Origin: M3007 sp046296435
GTDB taxonomy: Bacteria; Bacteroidota; Bacteroidia; Chitinophagales; Saprospiraceae
Length of the DNA stretch: 35,183 nt
NCBI GenBank assembly: GCA_046296435.1
Contig: JBKBLI010000034.1
Coordinates: 1 to 35,183, forward strand
Direction: 5' to 3'
In this document: positions 25,092 to 32,848 of the stretch, one piece after another
Layout of the letters: every line of letters begins with the position of its first letter
Numbering within the stretch: position 1 is the stretch's first letter
Made by a program: the position numbers and the translations under genes
The notes under the pieces: model-generated
Told to the model about the DNA's origin: nothing
Database searches by the model: none
The model's input: the letters and a program-made list of their open reading frames with translations, nothing else

Positions 25092-25357
25092 GTTTTGCTG
25101 CAATGGTAAAAAGCTACAATAGCCCTTTGACGCATTTGGAAACGTTTGGGATGGCCCTCGCGCTGCTTTTGTCGAAAAAATGCTTCGCTGCGTTTTTAGC
25201 CCGGCAGGTCTTTTGCGCTAAAGGCGCGATGGCTATGTGTTTTGCATTTGGACAAAGCGCGATCTGCGGGTTGTAACTTAGCGGTTGTTGCGGCGGCCTG
25301 CGATGCGGCTCTTTTCTTGATGGAGGCCTTTCTTTGGTCTTTCAGGGGTTGGGGTTG
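25092..25357. other. Spacer between batA and the ECF sigma gene
   Basis: The spacer is 266 bp long and codes for nothing recognisable. It would hold the promoter of the sigma gene and the 3' end of the batA operon, but neither an exact TAnnTTTG nor a strong terminator was found. No remnant of batB, the usual next gene after batA, was recognised. Confidence 0.4.
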
Positions 25358-26338
25358 TCAGGGCGTGATCGTTCGGAATATCAGCCAGCGCCACAATTGT
25401 TCGGCGAAGAGCAGGAATATGGCAGGGAAGAGCAGGAATCGGTACATTTCGCGGGTTCGGGTCAGTTGGATGACCTCTACGCTGCCTTTTTCGAGGCGAT
25501 CGATTTCGGCGTAAATCTGGGCCAGGCTCTCAGCGTCGGTAGCGCGGTAAAACATACCGGAGGCGATTTGGGCCATTTTTTCGAGGGTTTCTGTGTCAAA
25601 GCGGGTATAACGCGGTGCAAAATAGAAGGAGCCGTCGGGATATTGGCCCTCAGGGGTTAGGACCAGGCCGTCGGAACCCACGCCGATGACGTAGAGGCGC
25701 ACGCCCATATCCCGGGCGATTTCGGCAGCTTGGATGGGGCTTATCTCGCCGGCGTTATTTTCGCCGTCGGTGAGGAGCACGATTACTTTGGAGGGCGCCT
25801 GGCTATTGCGCAGGCGGTTGAGGGCTGTGGCTAAGCCCATGCCGATGGCGGTGCCATGTTCTATGCGTCCGGGCTGGAGGCTGTAGATCATCTGAGCGAG
25901 GCGTTGGCGGTCGGTGGTCAGGGGGCAGCGGGTGAATGCCTCGCCGGAGAAGACGACCAGGCCGACGCGGTCGAAAGTGCGGCGGCTAACGAATTCGACG
26001 GCGAGTCGCTTGGCGACCTCGAGGCGGTCGGGGTCGAAGTCGCGGCTGAGCATGCTGACGGACAAATCCATGGCCAGCATGATGTCGATTCCCTCGCCTT
26101 GCTCTACGGACTCTTGCCAGCGCAACTGGGGTCGGGCGAGCGCGGCGATGAGCAGCGTCAGGGCCGCGAGGCGCAGCGCCGGCCAGAGGGGGGATATTCG
26201 GGCGCGCCAATTGCGTAGGGCGGGGGTGGGGAGAGCCGTGAGCGCCAGAGCGGGGCGCGGGCGACGCCATAGGCGATAGCTGGCCGCAGCTAAGGGTATG
26301 AGCAACAAGAGCCAGAACGGTTGGTCAAAATGCGGCAT
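25358..26338 (-). CDS. batA: VWA-domain membrane protein BatA (aerotolerance-type)
   Basis: The 326-residue protein has the BatA layout: two N-terminal membrane segments (about 7-23 and 52-68), a von Willebrand A domain (about 84-270) and a C-terminal membrane helix (about 298-320). The metal-ion-dependent adhesion site is complete: D91-x-S93-x-S95 in MDLSVSM, Thr163 in HGTAIG and Asp191 in LLTDGENN. Bat proteins were first linked to aerotolerance in Bacteroides; the molecular role is uncertain. It is the last gene of a minus-strand operon behind spoT, a secreted protein and a BatD-like protein. The usual batB, batC and moxR neighbours are not in the window. The gene starts 9 bp after the BatD-like stop. 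Confidence 0.9.
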   Translation of the reverse strand: MPHFDQPFWLLLLIPLAAASYRLWRRPRPALALTALPTPALRNWRARISPLWPALRLAALTLLIAALARPQLRWQESVEQGEGIDIMLAMDLSVSMLSRDFDPDRLEVAKRLAVEFVSRRTFDRVGLVVFSGEAFTRCPLTTDRQRLAQMIYSLQPGRIEHGTAIGMGLATALNRLRNSQAPSKVIVLLTDGENNAGEISPIQAAEIARDMGVRLYVIGVGSDGLVLTPEGQYPDGSFYFAPRYTRFDTETLEKMAQIASGMFYRATDAESLAQIYAEIDRLEKGSVEVIQLTRTREMYRFLLFPAIFLLFAEQLWRWLIFRTITP

Positions 26339-26347
26339 GGCGTGGAG

Positions 26348-27235
26348 TTAGGCGCGTTTTTTGTCGAGGTCTTCAATCCACGCGGCGCACAGTTCCCAGT
26401 CGGCTTCAGCCTGCGCGGCGTCGGGCATGGCTTTGGCAAACTTGACCAAATCGGCGCGCCGGAGCAGGGTGATGATCTTGGCTTCGGGGTCTAAGGGCGC
26501 GAGCATGGGCGCGAGCATCTCTGTGGTTGCGTCGGGGCCGGGCAGCGCGCCGCTATCGTGCATGTATTCGCGTAGGATGGCCGATAGTTCGAGATAATAG
26601 CCCTTGAACTGTCCGGACTGCGCAAGGCGTTTGTCGCGCAGTTTGTGCAGCCGGACTTTGGCGCGTTCGGCGGGGTTGAGTTTTAGGGTTTGGGTATTGG
26701 TCAGGGTCGCGCGCTTGCGTCGCCGCATCCGCCGACCCAGTAACAGGATCAGGGCGAGTACTGCGAGCGCTGCCGCGCCTATGAACAGCCAGCGCAGCCC
26801 ATTGATTGGAGCGCTGATGATGTCGCGAATGTCGGCCATGCCTTGGGGCGGAGGCGGCTCCTGAACGCTGAGATAGAGCGGCTGGCTGTAACGTCTGGAG
26901 CCGTCGCTCATCAGCAGCGCGACGGGCGGCAACTCGAAGCGCCCGCTATCCAGCGCCACGATGTGGATCCGCTGGACAAGACTGTCGCCGGCCTTGAACC
27001 AGCCTGTGCGCCCGATGATCTGATCGGGCGGAAAGACGGTTTGCCATGCCGATAGATCGAGCATGTCGGGTCGGGGGCCGTTGATTGGCACGCTGACGAC
27101 CAGTTGGAACGCGTCGCCCGTTTCGAGATGCGCGGGCTCGAGCTGGGCGTCCAACGCGGGTTGCGCGCCGAGAGCGTCGCCGAGCAGGCAGAGCAGCGCA
27201 GCGGCGATATATCGGGCGACGTAAGGCAGGCGCAT
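26348..27235 (-). CDS. BatD-like membrane protein
   Basis: The 295-residue protein has a signal peptide (cleavage probably after ALGAQ), an extracytoplasmic beta-sandwich-like region (about 26-125) with AHLETGDAFQLVVSVPI and DSGRFELPPVALLM, and one membrane helix (about 148-167). An Arg/Lys-rich stop-transfer and a helical cytoplasmic tail follow, with GYYLELSAILREYM and ATTEMLAPML. This matches the short BatD-like protein usually found just before batA in Bacteroidota bat operons. The frame could extend 28 codons upstream inside the previous gene, but the ATG at 27235 overlaps the upstream TGA by one base (TGATG), a classical coupling arrangement, and gives a proper signal peptide. Function is inferred from family and context. 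Confidence 0.78.
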   Translation of the reverse strand: MRLPYVARYIAAALLCLLGDALGAQPALDAQLEPAHLETGDAFQLVVSVPINGPRPDMLDLSAWQTVFPPDQIIGRTGWFKAGDSLVQRIHIVALDSGRFELPPVALLMSDGSRRYSQPLYLSVQEPPPPQGMADIRDIISAPINGLRWLFIGAAALAVLALILLLGRRMRRRKRATLTNTQTLKLNPAERAKVRLHKLRDKRLAQSGQFKGYYLELSAILREYMHDSGALPGPDATTEMLAPMLAPLDPEAKIITLLRRADLVKFAKAMPDAAQAEADWELCAAWIEDLDKKRA

Positions 27236-27915
27236 CAGTTGAGCAGCAGCAGCGAACTGATCTCGCGCTCTTTTCCGTATCCCTTGACTGAGGGGACGTA
27301 TCTTTTGAATTCCTGCCATCCGACCAGCACTTTTTTGCCCAGGTGTTTGGTGGGTTTGTCCTCCAGCATTGCGGATCCGTCAAAGGGGCGTATCCAGTAG
27401 AAAGTTTCGATATCTCCGTCGATGGTTTTGATCTGTAGGCGGACGAATTCTCCTTCGGTATCTATTTTTTGAAGGATGCCTTCGGTTTCGCCGGAGAGGC
27501 CATAAGCTGATGATGCCTGCGGCGCTTGCTTCAGGCTTGCGTTGTTGCCTTTGGCGAGTTCAGTTTGTCCAAAACTCATCAGGAAGGGTAGGGCTGCCGG
27601 ACATTTTTCTATGAGGGTGATGCCAAATTTTTCACCGATTTTTCTGCCTGTTTCTTCGTTTAAATCGGAGGCCGGAATGCCGTATTCTTGCGCCAATCCG
27701 ATGATATGCGGGGTTAGGCCCTCCAACATGCATTTTTGACCGGCTTCCGATTTTTGCGCTTCGGACATTTTGCTCGCGTTGAGTTTTTGATAGCAGGCGC
27801 ATACGTCGTTTATGGCCTTGTCTTGGGCTGTTTTGTTTTTCTGCGCCCATACAGGCGAAAAAAAGAGGGCAAGCGCAAAGATGAGGCTTGCGTGGAGGCA
27901 TTTAATCTTTGTCAT
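27235..27915 (-). CDS. Secreted protein of unknown function with four conserved-looking cysteines
   Basis: I do not recognise this 226-residue protein. It has a signal peptide (residues 1 to about 25, ending VWAQ). A mostly helical first domain (about 26-118) contains Cys39 and Cys41 in DVCACYQKLN, Cys62 in QKCMLEGL and Cys105 in IEKCPAALPFL, suggesting two disulfides or metal binding. A linker (about 119-140) leads to a beta-rich second domain (about 143-222) with GILQKIDTEGEFVRLQIKTI and KKVLVGWQEFKRYVP, possibly OB-like. The start overlaps the end of the spoT gene by 14 nt and its stop overlaps the BatD-like start by 1 nt, so it is an integral part of that operon and probably acts in the periplasm. 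Confidence 0.8.
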   Translation of the reverse strand: MTKIKCLHASLIFALALFFSPVWAQKNKTAQDKAINDVCACYQKLNASKMSEAQKSEAGQKCMLEGLTPHIIGLAQEYGIPASDLNEETGRKIGEKFGITLIEKCPAALPFLMSFGQTELAKGNNASLKQAPQASSAYGLSGETEGILQKIDTEGEFVRLQIKTIDGDIETFYWIRPFDGSAMLEDKPTKHLGKKVLVGWQEFKRYVPSVKGYGKEREISSLLLLN

Positions 27916-30178
27916 TGGATATGCGTTGTACGTTGTTGATCCATTCGAAGTCTTTCAAGGTTCGTATGATTTCTTGAACCTGATCGATGTGGTTGATGTA
28001 TAAGCCGACGACGCCGGTGAAGAAGCCGCCTTCGCCGCTGATGCTGAAGGACTTGATGTTTAGTCCGATATTATTGATGATTTCGGTGATGCGGGCAATC
28101 ACGCCTCTTCCAATGTCTATGCCTTGAATGCGCAAGGTGACCTGGAATTCGGTTTGGGCCAGGTTGCCCCACTCTGCCGGCAGTATCCTGTAGTCGTAGG
28201 TGGCGTAGAGGTTTTCGGCGTTGGGGCAGGTGAGGCGGTGTATTTTGACCGCGTGGTTGGAGGTGATGTAAGCAAAAATCGAGTCGCCAAATACTGGGTT
28301 GCAGCACGTGGCGAAGGTGTAATTGTAGTGGGAGCCGGGTTCGTTGTTGATGATGACCTGAGCCGTTTTTAGGCCGACCGGGCGCGAGGGGCCGGGTTTG
28401 GGTTCGGGGTTTGGGGGGTCGTTGCTTTTGGCGGTTTCTTTGGTTTTGACGATGAGCTTGCCGTTTTCTACGACAAAGAACTTACTGAGTGTGAGCAAGC
28501 TGATTTGCCGCAGATAGACGGCGCAAAGGAACTCTACGTGGTTGGGGTATCCGAACCATTTGAGCAGGGTCAGGACGCTGTCGTCATAGTTGGTCACTTT
28601 GAGCGTTTTGAATTTGCGGCGCAGCATCTCGCGGCCTTCGGCGGCCAATCGCCCTTTCTCTTCATTGAGGGCCGCTCTGATTCGGGTTCGGGCGCGCGAA
28701 CTTTTGACGTTTTGGAGCCACTCCTCGGTAGGTTTTACCTTGTCGTCGGTGACGATGCGCACTTGGTCGCCCGATTGGAGTCGGTGGAAGATGGGCGCCA
28801 GGTGTTCGCCCTCGCCGTTGTTGATATGGGCTGCGCGGCAGGTCAGGCCCACGTCGGAGTGGATGCTGAAGGCGAAGTCCAGCACGGTCGCGCCTTGCGG
28901 TAGGGTGCGCATGTCTCCTTTGGGCGTGAACACGTAGATCTCCTCGGTGTGCAGGCTGCTGCGGAACTCGGCGAGGAGTTCTACTTTGCTCTCGTTCAGG
29001 GTGGGGTTCTCGAGGATTTCCTTGACCTGATTGAGCCATTGTTCGAAGCTGTCGGGGACGCCCGATTGCATGGTTCGCACTCCCTTGTACTTCCAGTGGG
29101 CCGCAAAACCGCGCTCGGCGATTTCGTCCATGCGTTGGGTGCGGATTTGCACTTCTACGAAACGGCCCTCCGGCCCTACAACAGTGGTGTGCAGGGATTC
29201 GTAACCATTGGGCTTGGGTTTGTTGATCCAGTCTTTGAGGCGGTCAGGCACCGGGTTGAATATGTCGGCCACTTCGGCATACACGTGCCAACAGTATCTT
29301 TTTTCCTTATCGGGCGGGATATCCTGAAGGATGATCCTGACGCCCATGAGGTCGTACATTTTTTCGATGGGGATATCCTGCGACTGGAGTTTGTTCCAAA
29401 TAGAGTAAATGCTCTTGGGGCGGCCAATGATTTTGGCGGGGTAGGGGAACTCGCTTTCTTTGAGTCGTTGGTCGAGGATGGCGATGAAGTTTTGGATGTA
29501 TTTTTCTCGGCTGGATTTCGTTTCGGCTAATTTTTTGGCGATAAAGGCGTAGTCTTCAGGATGGGTGATTTTGAGGCAAATGTCTTGAAATTCGGACTTG
29601 ATGGCGTAAAGACCCAATCGGTGCGCCAATGGGGCATACACGGTAGTGGTTTCGGCTGCAATTTTGAGTTGCTTTTGATGCGACATGCCCTTGATGGTGC
29701 GCATGTTGTGCAGGCGGTCGGCTATTTTGATCAATACGACCCGCACGTCTTTGACCATGGCCTGGAGCACCTTGGTAATGTTTTCGGCCTGCTTGCTTGA
29801 GTGGCTTTCGTGCAGTCCGTCGAGTTTGGTCAGACCATCCACGATTTCGGCCACTTTGGGGCCGAATTGGTTACGCACATCTTCGGCGGTCACGCTGGTA
29901 TCCTCAACGATGTCGTGCAACAGCGCGCATATAGCCGCCGTAGGCCCCAGGCCGATTTCGCTGATGCAGATGCGGGCCACTTCAATAGGATGGATAATGT
30001 ACGGCCCGCCCATTTTGCGGCGTTGCTCTACATGCGCCCGCGCCGCCATCTCAAATGCAGCGCGGATATTTTTCTTATCCTCGTCGTTGAGCGGCTCTTT
30101 GAATGCGGACAACAAAGCCTTGTATGCGCTGTGGATAAGCGGTCTGTCATCCGGTTCCAATACGGGAAAATTATCCAT
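27902..30178 (-). CDS. Bifunctional (p)ppGpp synthetase/hydrolase (RelA/SpoT family)
   Basis: The 758-residue protein is a long RSH enzyme controlling the stringent response. In order it has an HD hydrolase domain (His63 in IIHPIEVA; His88-Asp89 in LLHDIVEDT) and a synthetase domain with YDLMGVRII and NGYESLHTTVVGPEGRFVEV. Then come a TGS domain (VFTPKGDMRTLPQGATVLDF), a cysteine-containing region (FATCCNPVFGDSIFAY) and a C-terminal ACT domain. The RLKD motif before NGYESLHT is the RxKD signature of bifunctional enzymes; synthetase-only RelA has ExDD. With the HD motif intact, both activities are predicted. A promoter at 30210-30217 excludes the 25-codon upstream extension. Its 3' end overlaps the secreted-protein gene. 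Confidence 0.95.
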   Translation of the reverse strand: MDNFPVLEPDDRPLIHSAYKALLSAFKEPLNDEDKKNIRAAFEMAARAHVEQRRKMGGPYIIHPIEVARICISEIGLGPTAAICALLHDIVEDTSVTAEDVRNQFGPKVAEIVDGLTKLDGLHESHSSKQAENITKVLQAMVKDVRVVLIKIADRLHNMRTIKGMSHQKQLKIAAETTTVYAPLAHRLGLYAIKSEFQDICLKITHPEDYAFIAKKLAETKSSREKYIQNFIAILDQRLKESEFPYPAKIIGRPKSIYSIWNKLQSQDIPIEKMYDLMGVRIILQDIPPDKEKRYCWHVYAEVADIFNPVPDRLKDWINKPKPNGYESLHTTVVGPEGRFVEVQIRTQRMDEIAERGFAAHWKYKGVRTMQSGVPDSFEQWLNQVKEILENPTLNESKVELLAEFRSSLHTEEIYVFTPKGDMRTLPQGATVLDFAFSIHSDVGLTCRAAHINNGEGEHLAPIFHRLQSGDQVRIVTDDKVKPTEEWLQNVKSSRARTRIRAALNEEKGRLAAEGREMLRRKFKTLKVTNYDDSVLTLLKWFGYPNHVEFLCAVYLRQISLLTLSKFFVVENGKLIVKTKETAKSNDPPNPEPKPGPSRPVGLKTAQVIINNEPGSHYNYTFATCCNPVFGDSIFAYITSNHAVKIHRLTCPNAENLYATYDYRILPAEWGNLAQTEFQVTLRIQGIDIGRGVIARITEIINNIGLNIKSFSISGEGGFFTGVVGLYINHIDQVQEIIRTLKDFEWINNVQRISNDKD

Positions 30179-30209
30179 GCGGACTACCAGTTCATACTTA
30201 AATGGGCTA

Positions 30210-30241
30210 CAAAGATACGGTGTTTTTTTTGTCGGCGCAAA
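30210..30241 (-). promoter_or_regulatory. Complete -33/-7 promoter of the spoT operon
   Basis: On the minus strand TTTG (30241-30238) is followed after 20 bp by TATCTTTG (30217-30210), fitting the Bacteroidota promoter. The ATG at 30178 lies about 25 nt after the expected transcription start. This is the best-formed promoter in the window. Confidence 0.68.
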
Positions 30242-30299
30242 CTGCAAGATCAATTTGGTTTTTTTTTAAAAAAATGAGGATCGGATTCGGGATTATTTG

Positions 30300-30307
30300 T
30301 ACCTTTG
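30300..30307 (+). promoter_or_regulatory. Promoter -7 box TACCTTTG of tRNA-Leu
   Basis: TACCTTTG ends 10 bp before the first base of the tRNA, so transcription should start almost at the mature 5' end. It may also drive tig-clpP-clpX by read-through. Confidence 0.58.
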
Positions 30308-30317
30308 CGGCCCCTTA

Positions 30318-30399
30318 GCGGGCGTGGCGAAATTGGTAGACGTACCAGACTTAGGATCTGGCGCCGAGAGGCATGGGGGTTCGAGTCCCTCCGCCCGCA
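30318..30399 (+). tRNA. tRNA-Leu (anticodon UAG)
   Basis: The acceptor stem GCGGGCG (30318-30324) pairs with CGCCCGC (30392-30398), with discriminator A at 30399. The anticodon stem CCAGA/TCTGG encloses loop CTTAGGA, giving anticodon TAG (30352-30354), which reads CUN leucine codons. The D-arm has the usual GGTAGA, and a long variable arm (CGCCGAGAGGCATG region) marks a class II tRNA. The T-arm GGGGTTCGAGTCCCT is canonical. The 3' CCA is not encoded. Confidence 0.97.
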
Positions 30400-30564
30400 C
30401 TTTTTAAAAATGTTTGCTGCCTGTATTCAAGCAAGTCTGATCGCTTCTATTAAGATTTTGGCGAGAGATACCCGGCTCAGCGCCATGGGTCCCGTTACGG
30501 TAGGCAGCTTTGCGCGCGCAACCGCTTTTTTTTAAAAAAAATAACCAGTCGCATTATTACAACA

Positions 30565-32007
30565 ATGGCAACGGCAACCCGCATTGATACTGACGCTTCC
30601 TCTTTTGTTCTTCAAGTAAGCCTGAGTCGCGAGGAGGTCGCCGCCGAGGTCGAAAAAGAACTCAAACGCATTCGGCAAAAAGCCGATCTGAAGGGGTTCA
30701 GAAAGGGACAAGCGCCCATGAGCATGGTGCGCCGTCTTTATGAGGGTTCGATATTGATGGATGTGACCGAACGGTCCCTGAGAAATGCCATCTTTGGCTA
30801 CGTCGAAGAACACAAAATCAACATGATCGGTCAGCCCGAAATGGTTGAAAGCCCCGGCGAGAATGCGGAAGACGCCAACCAGATCGAGTGGAATGTCAAA
30901 ATATTCCACCTGCCCGATTTCGAACTGCGCATGCCCGACCAGTCCGACGTCTTCGAGCTACCCGAGTTTACTGATATTGATCAGATCGCACAGGCTGAAT
31001 TGAACGAGTTGCGCCTCAGATCCGGCAAGCGCGTAGATCTTCCCGACCATCCGTTGGACAATGCCATATATGAACTGGAAATCAGCGAAATGGATGAACA
31101 AGGCGCCGAGTTGCGCCCCGACGGCCTGAACACCCGGATACAAATATCGCTGGATCGCGTGCGCGCTGAAGCATTGCGCAGCGAAATCCGCGCCAAAAAA
31201 GTCGGAGAAACCTTTGTCGGCGATTATCACGACCTGGATATGTTCGAGACAAGAGAGCTCTCTCAAAAATATATCCTGGGCAGCGCCGGGGATAGCCCGG
31301 CGGTCAATCCTATGTTTCAGTGCAAAGTGACCAATTACTTCCATATCGAACCTGCAGAACTGAGCGCCGACTGGCTTGCGTCGCAGTTTGGACCAGAAGT
31401 AGATACCGAAGAGAAAGCGCTCGCCTTGATCGCCCAGAACAATCAATGGTCGTTCGTCGATCTGTACAAGGATATGGGCTTCGATCTCGTCAAGCGCAAG
31501 TTGATCGAACGCAATCCGTTTCCATTCCCCTTCGATTTCGTGAAGTCATTCATGAGAGACAACGCTGAGAATATGGAGGGCGGCTCCGCAACCAATGAAA
31601 GTTATCAAAGGCTCTGTTTGAGCGTTTATTGGGACAAGCTGAAAGAAAAAATTATTCAGCAACATAACATCGAGGTCAACGACAACGAACTGTACATCGC
31701 TGCAGCCCGCTTACTGAACGCTTACAGCGGGGGGCAACTCCCGCCCCAGCGTCTGTTCGGGGAGGTGGAGCATCTGCTCAAAGATGAAAAAGCGCGCGAA
31801 AACGTTCAGGATATCGTCATCCAACAAAAAATCGCGGCGCTTGTCGGCGAGACGGTCGCCATCGTCAAGAAGCCCATGCCGCTCGAAGAAGCCCGCGAAT
31901 GGGTGCGTAACCTGCCTAAATACAGCGCCCTGCCGCCCCAAATCGCTCCCGCTCCCGCTTTCGAAAACGCGCTCTCTGAAAGTCTGGCCGATTCCGACGC
32001 CCAATAA
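30565..32007 (+). CDS. tig: Trigger factor, ribosome-associated chaperone
   Basis: The 480-residue protein begins with the ribosome-binding domain bearing the signature GFRKGQAP at 44-51, the loop that contacts ribosomal protein L23. The C-terminal two thirds are helical and charged, as in the substrate-cradling arms. The middle section (about 150-230, with VGETFVGDYHDLD) shows little resemblance to an active FKBP-type prolyl isomerase, a divergence I believe is common in this phylum. Trigger factor shields nascent chains at the exit tunnel. The order tig-clpP-clpX is the classical bacterial arrangement, with clpP following after 44 bp. The ATG at 30565 fits; no exact TAnnTTTG was found immediately upstream (CAGCTTTG near 30510 is one mismatch away). 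Confidence 0.93.
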   Translation: MATATRIDTDASSFVLQVSLSREEVAAEVEKELKRIRQKADLKGFRKGQAPMSMVRRLYEGSILMDVTERSLRNAIFGYVEEHKINMIGQPEMVESPGENAEDANQIEWNVKIFHLPDFELRMPDQSDVFELPEFTDIDQIAQAELNELRLRSGKRVDLPDHPLDNAIYELEISEMDEQGAELRPDGLNTRIQISLDRVRAEALRSEIRAKKVGETFVGDYHDLDMFETRELSQKYILGSAGDSPAVNPMFQCKVTNYFHIEPAELSADWLASQFGPEVDTEEKALALIAQNNQWSFVDLYKDMGFDLVKRKLIERNPFPFPFDFVKSFMRDNAENMEGGSATNESYQRLCLSVYWDKLKEKIIQQHNIEVNDNELYIAAARLLNAYSGGQLPPQRLFGEVEHLLKDEKARENVQDIVIQQKIAALVGETVAIVKKPMPLEEAREWVRNLPKYSALPPQIAPAPAFENALSESLADSDAQ

Positions 32008-32051
32008 CTTTTCATCGCCTGAATTGTTATAGCCAAAAACAACCGCAAATC

Positions 32052-32753
32052 ATGTTTGACAAAAAAGAATTTCAGAAATATGCCACCAGACACCTTGGTC
32101 TGAGCGGCATGCGCGTCGAGGAGTATATGGAAAAAAGCGTGCGCGGAATCCAAAACCTCACGCCTTACGTCATCGAAGAGCGCCAACTCAATGCAACCCA
32201 GCTCGACGTGTTCAGCCGCTTGATGATGGACCGCATCATCTTTATGGGCGTGCCCGTCAACGATCAGGTCTCCAATATTGTGCAGGCTCAGTTGCTGTTT
32301 CTGGAGTCGGCCGACGCCAAGCGCGATATTCAGATGTTCATCAACAGCCCGGGCGGTTCTGTTATCGACGGATTAGGCATTTACGACACCATGCAGTATG
32401 TCTCTCCCGATGTGGCCACCATCTGTACCGGACTGGCCGCCTCGATGGGCGCCGTGCTGCTCGCCGCCGGCGCCAAGGGCAAGCGCAGTTGCCTCTTCCA
32501 CAGCCACGTGATGATACACCAACCCATGGGCGGCGCGCAAGGACAGGTATCCGATATCGAGATCACATACAAACTGATCAAAAAGATGCAAAAATCCTTG
32601 TACGAGATCCTCGCTTACCATACCGGACAACCCTACGAAGTCATTGAGCGCGATTGCGACCGCGACAACTGGATGAGCGCCGACGAAGCCAAAGAATACG
32701 GTCTGGTGGACGAAGTGCTCAGCCGCAACAACCCCAGAGCGGTCAATTCCTAA
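32052..32753 (+). CDS. clpP: ATP-dependent Clp protease proteolytic subunit ClpP
   Basis: The 233-residue serine peptidase forms the ClpP tetradecamer used by ClpX. The catalytic triad is visible: Ser131 in GLAASMGAVL, His156 in VMIHQPMGG, and Asp205 in DCDRDNWMSA by comparison with E. coli Ser97, His122 and Asp171. INSPGGSVIDGLGIYDTM carries the oxyanion-region glycines. The N-terminus has about 35 residues ahead of the core (TPYVIEERQ), a likely propeptide. It lies between tig (44 bp upstream) and clpX, separated from clpX by a 95-bp spacer containing a perfect hairpin. Confidence 0.96.
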   Translation: MFDKKEFQKYATRHLGLSGMRVEEYMEKSVRGIQNLTPYVIEERQLNATQLDVFSRLMMDRIIFMGVPVNDQVSNIVQAQLLFLESADAKRDIQMFINSPGGSVIDGLGIYDTMQYVSPDVATICTGLAASMGAVLLAAGAKGKRSCLFHSHVMIHQPMGGAQGQVSDIEITYKLIKKMQKSLYEILAYHTGQPYEVIERDCDRDNWMSADEAKEYGLVDEVLSRNNPRAVNS

Positions 32754-32767
32754 TCTTTCCGCCCGAC

Positions 32768-32802
32768 GGCCAATCCCGCTTCATGGCAGAGCGGGATTGG
32801 CC
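32768..32802. promoter_or_regulatory. Perfect 13-bp hairpin between clpP and clpX
   Basis: GGCCAATCCCGCT (32768-32780) and AGCGGGATTGGCC (32790-32802) are exact reverse complements around a 9-nt loop, TCATGGCAG. The element starts 14 nt after the clpP stop. It is followed by GCTACACGC rather than a U-run; the only T-run (near 32835-32841) is over 30 nt away. It is thus not a canonical intrinsic terminator and may be a processing, stability or attenuation element that sets the clpP:clpX ratio. Confidence 0.75.
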
Positions 32803-32848
32803 GCTACACGCTTACGGCAAGCGGGGTAGATCAATTTTTTTCGATAAG

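Noticed and set aside
30305..30535. 76-codon plus-strand frame starting near the tRNA
   Set aside because: It runs straight through tRNA-Leu; the RRTRLRIWRREAWGFESLRPH wording is a translated tRNA, a familiar false call.
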